A DNA stretch of 64,000 nt from contig NZ_CP048410.1 of the NCBI RefSeq assembly GCF_019357415.1, forward strand, positions 682,001-746,000. The letters are read 5' to 3'. Positions 51,039 through 60,146 of the stretch are shown one piece after another. This DNA is from Gramella sp. MT6 (GTDB taxonomy: Bacteria > Bacteroidota > Bacteroidia > Flavobacteriales > Flavobacteriaceae). Each line of letters begins with the position of its first letter. Position 1 is the first letter of the stretch. Both the position numbers and the translations under genes were made by a program. The notes below the pieces were generated by a model. It saw nothing but the letters and a program-made list of their open reading frames with translations, made no database searches and had not been told where the DNA came from.

Positions 51039-54017
51039 TTAAAAATTAACTGCTAAGTGAAAAAGAAATCTCTTCGAAGAAGGAAATGGAGTTACGTCTA
51101 CCCCTGTAAAGATCCCGTTAGATCCAAAGTTAGAAACCTCTGGGTCATAACTGTTATAATCAAAGATATTGATCAGGTTGCTACCCGAAAAACCTACTTT
51201 GATCTTATCTATAGTTCCATTCAGAAATCCGTCATATGCACTGGTTGGGATATTATAATAAAGCCCAAGTTCTCTTAATCTCAAGTAGGAGGCATCTTCA
51301 ACAAATACTTCGGCAGAAGCTCCTAACTGGCTTACCCTGTATGGCCCGTTTCCTAACTCTCCCTCAGGATCCAGATCTATAGTATCATAATCATGACTGG
51401 TCCCGTTAAGATCTGTAAGCAGTGTAGTAAGGTTTACGTTCTCTCCTCCATTTTTCCATTGCCATACAAAGGAAAGATCAAAATTCTTATAGATCAACTC
51501 TGAATTGAATCCCATCTGGAAATCCGGTTCAGAATCTCCAAATTTCTGGAAACCATTTGGTCCTGGATTTGGTCCAATTCCCACGATTTGCGTAGCACTC
51601 TCACCTTCTTCTATCCTGAAGGTTCCTAAAGTGGCTCCAAAAGCTCCAATATTAAAAGGATCTACATCCAGTCTTGTGATTTCTGAAGTGTTCTTATAAA
51701 AATTAATTCCCAGGCTCCAGGTGAAATCTTCGGTAGCAACAGGAACAGCATCTAAAGAAAGTTCGATACCATTGTTTCTTAATTCACCGGCATTTACGAA
51801 TTCTGTAGTAAACCCTGTAGAAGGCTCAAGCGCAGCCTGTAGAATTAAGTTTTCAATAGTTTTAATGTAGTAAGTAGCAGAGAAATTCAAACGGTTCTGG
51901 AAGAAACTAACATCAGTACCAAATTCAAGTTCTTTTTGTCTTTCAGATTCCAGATTACGATCTCCTCTTACTCCAATAAGGCTAATCCCAAGTAATCCAT
52001 CTGTAGAAAAGGTATTATATGAAGTAAACAATGCTCCGAAAGGAGGAAAATTCCCGGCCTCACCATAGGCGGCTCTTAATTTAAACTGACCCCATTCGCT
52101 GGATTCATTCCAGAAACCGAACTCATTTAAATTCACGGCTAAAGAAGCTTTAGGATAATAGAATAACTTGTTCGCATCTCCATTATTAGAAGACTTATCC
52201 CCTCTTAAACCAACCGTAGCTATAAATTTATCCTGAAAATTCACCTCTTCCTGTACAAAGAACCCTGAATCTTCTTGCAGTAATCTGGTCTGGTCTACTC
52301 CGGTATTAGCTGCCTGGTCTACGTTAGTTTCAGATGCCACTAAACCGGTTGCCGTGATCAACTGGGTGTTTCTGTCAAAATATTCACGCGTTAAACCAGC
52401 CTGTGTCCTGAAATTAAGGTCATTCCCTGTGAAGAAATTATGCACCAGGAAAGCTGATAGGTTATAGTTCTTGTTTTGAGTATCTCCCTGCACAGCAACT
52501 CCATTCAAACCTCCATTAGAAGGCTTCTGGAATTGTAACTCTTTCGGGAATATTGCCCTGGTCTTAAGACCATAGAAGTCCAGACCACCACGAAGAATAA
52601 GTTCTAGATTAGAACTTTCAGCTCTATAAAGGTCAATATTAGCAGTTCCACCAACAATGAACCTGTTCACTGTTTCATTGTTTCTAACAAGATCTCTTGT
52701 TTGCAGCGGGTTAGATGCTCCGGCCGGGTTGTCTGGATAGATACCATCCTCATTTGGAAACAATTCCAACCATGGCGTAGTACCGGTTAAGGTAACACCA
52801 ATAGAGGTTCCTGAATTATCGTTATTGAAGTAACCTCTATTCGCTGAAGAGTTAGTATAACTGGAACTAAGACCTAATTTTATGAAATCTGTTGGTTTAT
52901 GATCCAGGTTCAATCTAAGAGAAGTCTTTTTATAACCTGTATTGTTTACGATTCCATCTTCATCGTTGTGGGTGATACCCGTATAGAATTTCGTTTTTTC
53001 TGTACCACCACTCATGCTGAAGTTAGTAATACTTATCAAGCCTTTTTCTCCAAAGATCTCCTTTTCATAGTCTACCAGCCTGTTTTCCTGTTGAGCCTCT
53101 ACAAAACTTTGAGCCGCTTCATCACCAAAGCTATCTCGAACTCTTTCTTCGGTATAATCTCTTAACCCAAGAAGGTTTGTAACCTCTGTCCATCCCGTAG
53201 CCTGGGAAAAACTGAATTTTGTCTCCCCGGCCTTACCCTTTTTAGTGGTAATGATTACAACCCCGGCCGCTGCTCTGGATCCATAGATCGCTGCGGCAGA
53301 TGCACCTTTAAGAATTTCAATATTCGCGATATCTTCAGGGTTAATATCCGCGATCCTGTTAGAAGGGTTATCCTGGTTAGAAGCACTTCCTCCAGCGGCT
53401 GCGGCAGACACCACATTAAGCCCTGCTGCGATTGAAGAGTTATCTATGTACACACCATCAATTATATAAAGCGGCTGAGTGTTACCCTGGATGGATGTAG
53501 CACCTCTTAATTTAACTGAAAGACCTCCTCCCGGAGCTCCTGAGTTTGCGCTAACTGTTGCTCCGGCAAATTTACCATATAAAGCACCATCTAGAGTTGG
53601 AGGCGGAGTTCGACCTGCGATCTCGTCTGCTGAAAGTGAAGACACAGCATTTGCAGCATTCGAACGCTTCACAGAAGTTGCCAGACCTGTAACGACCACC
53701 TCATCTAAGGCAGCGGCAGATTCAACAAATTCTACTGTCATCGGTGAATTGGTAGTGACCCTTATTTCCTGGGTTTCAAAACCTAGATAAGAGAAAACCA
53801 ATGTTGTAGGCAGTGACTCTACAGTGATCGAATAATTACCTTCAAAATCACTGGTCGTACCATTGCTGGTTCCTTTCTCGATCACGTTAACGAACGGCAC
53901 TACCTCGCCAGTGGCCTCGTTAATCGTTCTCCCCTGCAGAACTTCCTGAGAAAGAAGTATTGAAGGACAAAGCAGAAAGAAAATCACTTTGAAGTAACTC
54001 AAAGAAAATTGCTTCAT
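51039..54017 (-). CDS. SusC/RagA-family TonB-linked outer-membrane protein
   Basis: A 992-residue TonB-dependent transporter. A signal peptide ending at SILLSQEV is followed by a carboxypeptidase-D-like domain (GRTINEATGEVVPFVNVIEKG), a TonB-box/plug region with DEVVVTG, and a plug domain containing PLYIIDGVYIDNSSI and IEILKGASAAAIYGSRAAAGVV, typical of SusC. The 22-strand barrel ends with an aromatic residue (LFHLAVNF). It imports a large ligand with the SusD partner. A 10-base inverted repeat lies directly upstream of its ATG. Confidence 0.94.
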   Translation of the reverse strand: MKQFSLSYFKVIFFLLCPSILLSQEVLQGRTINEATGEVVPFVNVIEKGTSNGTTSDFEGNYSITVESLPTTLVFSYLGFETQEIRVTTNSPMTVEFVESAAALDEVVVTGLATSVKRSNAANAVSSLSADEIAGRTPPPTLDGALYGKFAGATVSANSGAPGGGLSVKLRGATSIQGNTQPLYIIDGVYIDNSSIAAGLNVVSAAAAGGSASNQDNPSNRIADINPEDIANIEILKGASAAAIYGSRAAAGVVIITTKKGKAGETKFSFSQATGWTEVTNLLGLRDYTEERVRDSFGDEAAQSFVEAQQENRLVDYEKEIFGEKGLISITNFSMSGGTEKTKFYTGITHNDEDGIVNNTGYKKTSLRLNLDHKPTDFIKLGLSSSYTNSSANRGYFNNDNSGTSIGVTLTGTTPWLELFPNEDGIYPDNPAGASNPLQTRDLVRNNETVNRFIVGGTANIDLYRAESSNLELILRGGLDFYGLKTRAIFPKELQFQKPSNGGLNGVAVQGDTQNKNYNLSAFLVHNFFTGNDLNFRTQAGLTREYFDRNTQLITATGLVASETNVDQAANTGVDQTRLLQEDSGFFVQEEVNFQDKFIATVGLRGDKSSNNGDANKLFYYPKASLAVNLNEFGFWNESSEWGQFKLRAAYGEAGNFPPFGALFTSYNTFSTDGLLGISLIGVRGDRNLESERQKELEFGTDVSFFQNRLNFSATYYIKTIENLILQAALEPSTGFTTEFVNAGELRNNGIELSLDAVPVATEDFTWSLGINFYKNTSEITRLDVDPFNIGAFGATLGTFRIEEGESATQIVGIGPNPGPNGFQKFGDSEPDFQMGFNSELIYKNFDLSFVWQWKNGGENVNLTTLLTDLNGTSHDYDTIDLDPEGELGNGPYRVSQLGASAEVFVEDASYLRLRELGLYYNIPTSAYDGFLNGTIDKIKVGFSGSNLINIFDYNSYDPEVSNFGSNGIFTGVDVTPFPSSKRFLFHLAVNF

Positions 54018-54049
54018 AATTGTTAATTTTTAAGTTTGTTTAACAATTA
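54017..54049. repeat. Inverted repeat at the susC-like start
   Basis: TAATTGTTAA (54017-54026) and TTAACAATTA (54040-54049) are perfect inverted arms with a 13-base AT-rich spacer. The repeat touches the ATG of the SusC-like gene and would form a leader hairpin. It could control translation or bind a regulator. Confidence 0.5.
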
Positions 54050-54106
54050 TATTTCTTTTTCTTAATGTTTTAACCTGTTTATTGAAGATTTTACAAACAC
54101 GACTTG

Positions 54107-54670
54107 TTAATAATTCCATTTTAAACTTTCCATTAAATGCCGAATATCCTTTTTAAGATATTCTGCCGCTGGAACAATGGAATCAAAATTAGGAAGGCTT
54201 TCGAAATAGACAGAGCCGGTTAGGAAATGATCTGTACTGTCTGTTAAGTAAAACTGGGCCTGAGAAGCTGCATTGCCATCCACCTCGTAGAACATCCCAT
54301 AGGTTTCATTGAAGTCATTTGTATATACATCACCCTCTATTACGTCTGCTTTAATCGTATGCTGAAGCGGTAACTTCTGGGCGTCTGTAAGTAAAGAATC
54401 GAGATTATTTTTTACCGGCTGATAAGTAATGAAGATCGATCCATTCATTTCATCATAGTCGAGCTGGATCCAACAGGGTATTCGGTTTCTAGAGGGAGAG
54501 ATCTCGGCGATGCCATTCTTTTCAAAACTATATGGACAACCAATATTTATCCTTTCATACTTTGCTTCAGGATATTCCAAGGCAAGAAAACCTTTTGGTT
54601 TAGGTTTAGGATCATCCTTACACGAAACACATAAAAAGGCTATGACTAAAATGGCCAAAATCAATCTCAT
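54107..54670 (-). CDS. gldD: Gliding motility lipoprotein GldD
   Basis: A 187-residue lipoprotein: LAILVIAFLCVSC is the signal with lipobox Cys at about residue 17. The body has LEYPEAKYERINIGCPYSFEKN, CWIQLDYDEMNGSIFITYQPV and TSD-like DSTDHFLTGSVYFES, as in GldD of gliding Bacteroidota, which is needed for the gliding/type IX secretion machinery. Its start overlaps the gldE stop by 4 bases (ATGA). Together with gldE it is a reliable indicator of a gliding or T9SS-positive lineage. Confidence 0.93.
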   Translation of the reverse strand: MRLILAILVIAFLCVSCKDDPKPKPKGFLALEYPEAKYERINIGCPYSFEKNGIAEISPSRNRIPCWIQLDYDEMNGSIFITYQPVKNNLDSLLTDAQKLPLQHTIKADVIEGDVYTNDFNETYGMFYEVDGNAASQAQFYLTDSTDHFLTGSVYFESLPNFDSIVPAAEYLKKDIRHLMESLKWNY

Positions 54671-55995
54671 ATCGGCTGTATACTCAGTTTAATTTGCTTG
54701 ATCCGCTTATCATCTATCACCTCCACCTTAAAAGAGTAGTTAAGGAAAGTTATCACGTCGTTCTTCTTTGGAAATCCACCGGAGATCTCCAGCAGAAAAC
54801 CAGCCATGGTATCGGCTTCTCCCTTTTGATCTTCAAAGACTGTTGGATCCTCGATCTTCGCGATCTTATAAAAGTCCTTTAGAGGGGTTTTTCCTTCAAA
54901 AACAAAATTGTTCTCGTCCAACTTAGAATAGATAAGATCCTCATCATCGAACTCATCACTAATATCTCCCACGATCTCTTCAATAATATCCTCAAGGGAA
55001 ATCAATCCACTGGTACCTCCATATTCATCTACAACGATAGCCAGGTGGTTTTTCTTGTCCTTGAACTCATTCAAAAGATCATCCAGCTTCTTGTTTTCCG
55101 GAACAAAATATGGCTCCCGGATTAATCTGGTCCATTCAAAATCCTTTTCATTGAGATAAGGGAGAAGATCCTTGATATAAAGAATTCCGGTAACATTATC
55201 CACATTCTCCTTGTAAACAGGTATTCTGGAATATCCATTTTCAATAATCTGCGGAAAAATATCAGCGAAAGAACTTTCCTCGTTCAAGGCAAAAATATCC
55301 ATTCTAGGCCTCATCACCTGTTTGGTATCTGTATTTCCAAAACTCACAATTCCCTGCAGGATCTTATGCTCTTCACGTGTAGTATCCTCATCACTTGTAA
55401 GTTCGAGGGCCTGGGAAAGGTGATCTATACTTATAAAAGACCTCTGTTTTCCAAACTTTTCATGAAAGTATAGCGTGACCGCGCGCATGGGTGTACTTAA
55501 TGGAGAAAACACAGTGTCAAGCACATTTATGGGATAGGCCATAAAATTAGAGAACTGTACTTTATTCCTGCTGGCGTAGACCTTAGGCAGGATCTCCCCG
55601 AATAAAAGTATAAGGAATGTTACCAATCCAACTTCAAATAAGAATCGAAGGTCTATTCCGTAGAATTCGGTATTCATTCCGGCGAACAGATCATCTGCAA
55701 GACTATCGAATAAAAGCACGATAGCAATGTTTATAAAGTTGTTAGCTACCAGTATTGTAGCCAGAAGTTTTTTCGGCTTTTCAAGAAGATTGATTACTAT
55801 ATTTTGTGTTTTGGATCTCTTCCCGTCTTCGGTAATAAAATTAGCCGGAGTTAGAGAAAAGAAAGCTACTTCTGCACCCGAGATCAGGGCAGAACATAAT
55901 AATAGCACAAATAAAAATATCAAGCTGATAAGTTGGGGAATTCCCATTATGGTCCACAACAAAAGCAAACTGGGAGGCTCCGAATCCAAAGGCAC
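54667..55995 (-). CDS. gldE: Gliding motility-associated protein GldE (CNNM/CorC-like)
   Basis: A 442-residue membrane protein. An N-terminal DUF21/CNNM transmembrane domain (LIFLFVLLLCSALISGAEVAFFSLTP and later helices) is followed by a tandem CBS pair (VMRPRMDIFALNEESSFADI and IENGYSRIPVYKENVDNVTGILYIKDLL) and a CorC/HlyC C-terminal domain (DEYGGTSGLISLEDIIEEIVGDISDE). It is related to cation-efflux/hemolysin-like proteins; GldE supports GldD function. It is encoded between ssb (15 bases upstream) and gldD. Confidence 0.93.
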   Translation of the reverse strand: MPLDSEPPSLLLLWTIMGIPQLISLIFLFVLLLCSALISGAEVAFFSLTPANFITEDGKRSKTQNIVINLLEKPKKLLATILVANNFINIAIVLLFDSLADDLFAGMNTEFYGIDLRFLFEVGLVTFLILLFGEILPKVYASRNKVQFSNFMAYPINVLDTVFSPLSTPMRAVTLYFHEKFGKQRSFISIDHLSQALELTSDEDTTREEHKILQGIVSFGNTDTKQVMRPRMDIFALNEESSFADIFPQIIENGYSRIPVYKENVDNVTGILYIKDLLPYLNEKDFEWTRLIREPYFVPENKKLDDLLNEFKDKKNHLAIVVDEYGGTSGLISLEDIIEEIVGDISDEFDDEDLIYSKLDENNFVFEGKTPLKDFYKIAKIEDPTVFEDQKGEADTMAGFLLEISGGFPKKNDVITFLNYSFKVEVIDDKRIKQIKLSIQPI

Positions 55996-56010
55996 AAATT
56001 TTAATTAAAC

Positions 56011-56484
56011 TTAGAATGGTAAATCGTCTTCCTCTTCTTCCTGAGAATAAGACTCATTCTTATTTGCAAAGCTATCACTTTTAGGTTTAGCAGGCTGCTT
56101 ATCTTGCATCTGAGTTTTACCACCAGATGGCTCAGCTCCAGATTCATTCTTTGGAGTTAAAAAGGTGAAATCTGTACAGTGAATTTCTGTTGAATACCTT
56201 TCATTTCCCTGATCATCCTGCCATTTACGGGTTTTAATACGCCCTTCTATATAGACTTTATCACCCTTTTTCAAATATTTCTCGCAAATCTCGGCAGCTT
56301 TATTTCTTACTACAACATTATGCCATTCGGTACTGGTTACTCGTTCACCAGTAGTCCTGTTGGTGTAACTTTCATTAGTAGCAAGGGGGAAACGACCAAT
56401 AGAGCCGCCTCCTTCAAAATAATGCATTTTAACATCATCTCCTGTATGTCCTATTAACATTACTTTGTTCAATGTACCTGTCAT
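56011..56484 (-). CDS. ssb: Single-stranded DNA-binding protein
   Basis: A 157-residue SSB. The OB-fold has TGTLNKVMLIGHTGDDVKMHY, GRFPLATNES, TEWHNVVVRNKAAEICEKYLKKGDKVYIEGRI and RYSTEIHCTDFTFL; a low-complexity linker follows and the acidic tip EEEDDLPF binds partner proteins. It coats single-stranded DNA in replication and repair. It stands between mutY and gldE on the same strand. Confidence 0.96.
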   Translation of the reverse strand: MTGTLNKVMLIGHTGDDVKMHYFEGGGSIGRFPLATNESYTNRTTGERVTSTEWHNVVVRNKAAEICEKYLKKGDKVYIEGRIKTRKWQDDQGNERYSTEIHCTDFTFLTPKNESGAEPSGGKTQMQDKQPAKPKSDSFANKNESYSQEEEEDDLPF

Positions 56485-56593
56485 TACTATATTTCTTTAT
56501 ACCGAAAAACGGTTATTTGGATTAAAATTTATTCTAAAATACTAAAAATTTTCAGCTGAATATGCAAAAACGGGCAAAGATATAAACAAGCAG

Positions 56594-57646
56594 CTATTTA
56601 TAATCATCTGGAAGATATTCATTCAGAAAATTTCCTATAAGCACTGGAACAGGATAGTTCATCACCTCTTCCAGACTAACAGACCTTTCCTCAAGACCCT
56701 GGGCATTAACCAACCAGAACCTGGTATATAAATGTTGATGCGACAACTTATGCACCACCGGCTCTTCATTATACAGTTCCAGGGAATAGTGCTGATCAGA
56801 TATTAATTCCTTAAAAGGATCGAGCTTTATCAGCTCATTTTCTGAACTTAATTTTTCTGTTTCAATAAGCGGGAACTGATATAATCCATTCCAGATGCCT
56901 TTTCCGGTACGCTGTTCAAGAATAGTTTTTTCATTATCCAGATCAAAGACCAGGTAATTAAAATAACGATTCTTCACTTTGGTTTTCTTCAGTTTTACTG
57001 GAAGTTCTTTAATACGATTATCCTTTAAGGCCAGGCATTTCTCATTAAAAGGACAGGTATCACAATATGGATTCTGAGGCTTGCAATGCAGCGCACCAAA
57101 TTCCATGATCGCCTGATTAAAAGTAGCTGGATCTTTCTTATCCAGTAATTCCTGGGCTAGAGCTTTGAACTCCTTAATACCTGGTGTACTATTAATAGGA
57201 GTATCTATTCCAAAAATCCTTGAAAGAACACGATATACATTTCCATCAACTACCGCAACTGGTTCATTATAACAAATAGAAGCAATGGCGCTGGCGGTAT
57301 AATCGCCAACTCCTTTTAGTTTTAGCAGTCCTTTATATGTATCGGGAAATTTTCCGTCCAGTTCAAAAGCCACATATTTTGCAGTTTCATGCAGGTTTCT
57401 AGCCCTGGAATAATAACCTAATCCCTGCCAGAGTTTTAACACCTCATCTGCGGGAGCATTTGCAAGGTCAAATACGGTTGGATAGGCTTCAATAAATTTA
57501 TAATAATAAGGTAAGCCCTGCTCTATTCGCGTTTGTTGTAACATTATTTCGCTGAGCCAAATTTGGTACGGTTCGTGAGTCTTTCTCCATGGCAGATCTC
57601 GTTTATTATGCAAGTACCAAAGTGTCAGTCTTTTGGAAAAAACCAT
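56594..57646 (-). CDS. mutY: A/G-specific adenine glycosylase MutY
   Basis: A 350-residue base-excision enzyme. LPWRKTHEPYQIWLSEIMLQQTRIEQ holds the catalytic Glu; LKLKGVGDYTASAIASICYN is the helix-hairpin-helix; and VDGNVYRVLSR carries the catalytic Asp. The 4Fe-4S cluster motif C-x6-C-x2-C-x5-C is in HCKPQNPYCDTCPFNEKC, and a NUDIX-like C-terminal domain recognises 8-oxoG. It removes A opposite 8-oxoG. It heads the mutY-ssb-gldE-gldD run. Confidence 0.95.
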   Translation of the reverse strand: MVFSKRLTLWYLHNKRDLPWRKTHEPYQIWLSEIMLQQTRIEQGLPYYYKFIEAYPTVFDLANAPADEVLKLWQGLGYYSRARNLHETAKYVAFELDGKFPDTYKGLLKLKGVGDYTASAIASICYNEPVAVVDGNVYRVLSRIFGIDTPINSTPGIKEFKALAQELLDKKDPATFNQAIMEFGALHCKPQNPYCDTCPFNEKCLALKDNRIKELPVKLKKTKVKNRYFNYLVFDLDNEKTILEQRTGKGIWNGLYQFPLIETEKLSSENELIKLDPFKELISDQHYSLELYNEEPVVHKLSHQHLYTRFWLVNAQGLEERSVSLEEVMNYPVPVLIGNFLNEYLPDDYK

Positions 57647-57705
57647 AGTAAAATAAGAATATCCGCAATAATAGGAGTTTATTCCGTTATTATTAGTGAA
57701 TTAGG

Positions 57706-57738
57706 TTTGAAATATTGCAGATTTAATTCTTATATTTG
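57706..57738 (+). promoter_or_regulatory. Promoter of the HU gene
   Basis: TTTG (57706-57709) and TATATTTG (57731-57738) are 21 bases apart and match the Bacteroidota -33/-7 consensus. The location supports 57788 as the HU start and argues against the long N-terminal extension open in the same frame. Confidence 0.7.
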
Positions 57739-57787
57739 CCCCCTTGAAAAATTGAAACCCCAATTAATAATTTTAAATAGCACGAAA

Positions 57788-58078
57788 ATGACGAAAGCAG
57801 ATATCGTAGCAAACATTTCAGAAAAATTAGGAATGGAAAAAGGAGACGTACAAGCTACTATCGAATCCTTCATGGACGAAGTAAAAACTTCTCTAGAAAG
57901 CGGAGATAACGTTTACCTTCGTGGTTTTGGAAGTTTTGTTGTAAAAACAAGAGCTGAGAAAACCGGTAGAAACATTTCTAAGAACACTACTATTAAGATT
58001 CCTGCACACAACATTCCTGCATTTAAGCCTGCGAAGATTTTTGTTGAAGGTGTAAAAACGAATGTTGAAGTAAAATAA
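57788..58078 (+). CDS. HU-family DNA-binding protein
   Basis: A 96-residue HU/IHF protein: MTKADIVANISEKLGMEKGDV, the DNA-arm segment VYLRGFGSFVVKTRAEKTGRNI and IKIPAHNIPAFKPAKIF are diagnostic. It bends and compacts DNA. The frame is open back to 57563, but the promoter at 57706-57738 and the family length place the start at the ATG at 57788. A hairpin and a 29-residue basic protein gene follow, then rng. Confidence 0.94.
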   Translation: MTKADIVANISEKLGMEKGDVQATIESFMDEVKTSLESGDNVYLRGFGSFVVKTRAEKTGRNISKNTTIKIPAHNIPAFKPAKIFVEGVKTNVEVK

Positions 58079-58084
58079 TTGATC

Positions 58085-58101
58085 CTCCCGCTTTGCGGGA
58101 G
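58085..58101 (+). terminator. Hairpin after the HU gene
   Basis: CTCCCGC (58085-58091), TTT loop, GCGGGAG (58095-58101). No T run follows immediately, only A-rich sequence then TTTTTT at about 58112. It may be a weak terminator or an mRNA-stabilising hairpin. Confidence 0.5.
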
Positions 58102-58140
58102 CTCAAAAGAATTTTTTATTAATTTAAATGACATTGCACT

Positions 58141-58230
58141 ATGCCAAGTGGTAAGAAAAGAAAAAGACATAAGGTGGCTACGCACAAGCGTAAGAAGAGA
58201 AGAAGAGCTAATCGCCACAAGAAAAAGTAG
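58141..58230 (+). CDS. AURKAIP1/COX24-like 29-residue basic protein
   Basis: ATG at 58141 opens a 29-codon frame ending at TAG 58228-58230. The product starts MPSGKKRKRHKVATHK and consists of Lys, Arg and His for about two thirds of its length. This short protein is widespread in Bacteroidota and belongs to the AURKAIP1/COX24 C-terminal domain family, whose mitochondrial member mS38 is a small-subunit ribosomal protein. A ribosomal or rRNA-associated role is therefore likely. It sits between HU and RNase G. Confidence 0.8.
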   Translation: MPSGKKRKRHKVATHKRKKRRRANRHKKK

Positions 58231-58372
58231 TGTGACAACTACTTTTTTTATTTAAATCGTTCTTTGAAATCGAAACCCCCGACACATTACCTATGTCGTT
58301 GAGGTTTCTTCAGGATTCAAAACCTGTGAAAAAAATAATGTTTAATCCATCTATGTTTGTTTAACAACAGAT

Positions 58373-59932
58373 ATGGATAAAAAATCTGGAAGTGTGGACA
58401 AAGAATTAATTATCCGGTCCGAACCTTCTGCTGTAGATTTTGCCTTATTAAAAGATGGAAAACTTATTGAGCTCAACAAAGAAGAAGACAGCAATAAATT
58501 TAATGTTGGCGATATTTATATCGCTAAGATTAGAAAAGCTGTACCTGGGTTAAATGCCGCATTTGTAAATGTAGGCTATGAGAAAGATGGTTTTTTACAC
58601 TATCATGATCTGGGACCACAGGTTTCTTCTTTATTGAAGTTCATAAAACGTGTAAGCACAGGTAAATTAAAAGACTATTCTTTAAAGAATTTTACTTTTG
58701 AAAAGGATATAGACAAAAACGGTACGATTACCGATGTCTTAAAATCAAATCAGTCGCTACTGGTTCAAATAGTAAAAGAGCCCATCTCTACAAAAGGCCC
58801 GAGGATAAGCTCAGAGCTTTCCTTACCCGGCCGTTATATTGTATTAGTACCTTTTTCAAACCGAATTTCAGTTTCACAGAAAATTGAAAGCAAAGACGAA
58901 AAGGAACGCCTAAAGAGACTGGTAAAAAGCATTAAACCCAAAGGTTTTGGGGTTATTGTAAGAACTGTAGCCGAAGGCAAAAAAGTAGCAGAACTGGACA
59001 GAGATCTCCAAAATTTAGTAGGTCGCTGGACAGCCATGTGTAAAAAATTGTATAAACCGCATCATCCTTCTAAAGTACTGGGAGAATTGAACAGGGCCTC
59101 GTCCCTGCTAAGAGACATTTTTAATGACTCCTTTACTTCTATTTGCGTAGATGATGAAACGCTTTATACCCAAATCAAAGATTATGTGAGCGAAATTGCT
59201 CCAGAAAAAGAATCAATCGTAAAATTGCATCAATCCAACCAACCCATTTTCGAAAAGAGTGGTATCGAAAGACAAATTAAAACTTCCTTTGGGCGCACCG
59301 TTTCCATGAGTAAAGGCGCCTACCTGGTAATAGAACATACCGAGGCTATGCACGTCATCGACGTGAATAGCGGTAACCGTTCCAACAAATCCAAAAACCA
59401 GGAAGATACCGCACTAGAGGTAAATATGATAAGTGCTACCGAGATAGCCCGCCAGTTACGACTTCGTGACATGGGAGGAATCATCGTGGTAGATTTTATC
59501 GACATGAATAAAGCCGAGAACCGAAAAGCGCTTTATGATCACCTTAGAAATGAAATGAGTGACGACAGGGCAAAACACAAAATTTTGCCTCCAAGTAAAT
59601 TTGGATTAGTACAAATTACGAGACAGCGCGTAAGGCCAGAAATGAATATCAAAACCCGTGAGGAAAACCCGAACGGTAACGGTGAAATTGAAGCACCTAT
59701 TAGTTTGGTAAACAAAATTAAAGTGGACCTTGAAAAACTGATCAAGAAAGACCATAAAAAGATCACGCTTAGCGCACATCCATTTATTGCAGCCTTTTTA
59801 ACGAAAGGCTTTCCATCTCCCCGATCTAAGTGGTTTGTTGACCACAAACGTTGGGTGAAAATTTTACCTCGCGATGCTTACACGTATTTAGAGTACCACT
59901 TTCACGATAAAGACGGGAAAGTGATCAAATAA
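58373..59932 (+). CDS. rng: Ribonuclease E/G family protein
   Basis: A 519-residue RNase G-type endonuclease. An N-terminal S1-like domain (DIYIAKIRKAVPGLNAAFVNVGYEKDGFLHYHDL) is followed by the catalytic core, with the metal-binding Asp residues in HVIDVNSGN and GGIIVVDFIDM, and RVRPEMNIKTREENP near the end. There is no RNase E-like long C-terminal scaffold. It matures rRNA and decays mRNA. It follows HU and the small basic protein, and ends with a strong terminator. Confidence 0.95.
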   Translation: MDKKSGSVDKELIIRSEPSAVDFALLKDGKLIELNKEEDSNKFNVGDIYIAKIRKAVPGLNAAFVNVGYEKDGFLHYHDLGPQVSSLLKFIKRVSTGKLKDYSLKNFTFEKDIDKNGTITDVLKSNQSLLVQIVKEPISTKGPRISSELSLPGRYIVLVPFSNRISVSQKIESKDEKERLKRLVKSIKPKGFGVIVRTVAEGKKVAELDRDLQNLVGRWTAMCKKLYKPHHPSKVLGELNRASSLLRDIFNDSFTSICVDDETLYTQIKDYVSEIAPEKESIVKLHQSNQPIFEKSGIERQIKTSFGRTVSMSKGAYLVIEHTEAMHVIDVNSGNRSNKSKNQEDTALEVNMISATEIARQLRLRDMGGIIVVDFIDMNKAENRKALYDHLRNEMSDDRAKHKILPPSKFGLVQITRQRVRPEMNIKTREENPNGNGEIEAPISLVNKIKVDLEKLIKKDHKKITLSAHPFIAAFLTKGFPSPRSKWFVDHKRWVKILPRDAYTYLEYHFHDKDGKVIK

Positions 59933-59934
59933 TG

Positions 59935-59970
59935 AAAAACGCCTTTCAAGCAATTGGAAGGCGTTTTTTT
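59935..59970 (+). terminator. Rho-independent terminator after rng
   Basis: A 15-base arm (59935-59949) pairs with 59954-59968 with one wobble pair across a GCAA tetraloop, followed by T to 59970. It begins immediately after the rng stop. The rest of the gap to 60146 shows no gene. Confidence 0.92.
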
Positions 59971-60146
59971 ATACCCTAAATCAAAAGATTTCTCATGCTT
60001 TAACTCATTTCCCCTTTTATTATAACTCTATCGATTAGACCTGCCAACATTTAGTAATAAAGCAACAAATCTTTAGTAGTGTTTTAACTTAAGCAACTGG
60101 CTTTCAGGATTAGATTTATAACTTATTAACCAATAAATATAGAATC

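Noticed and set aside
49706..54017. Polysaccharide utilisation locus
   Set aside because: A SusC/SusD pair alone is present; no glycoside hydrolase, sulfatase or hybrid sensor regulator is adjacent, and GH113 is 25 kb away.
57563..57787. Long N-terminal extension of HU in the same frame
   Set aside because: The promoter at 57706-57738 lies inside it, HU proteins have the 96-residue length given by the 57788 start, and the extension overlaps the mutY start region on the other strand.
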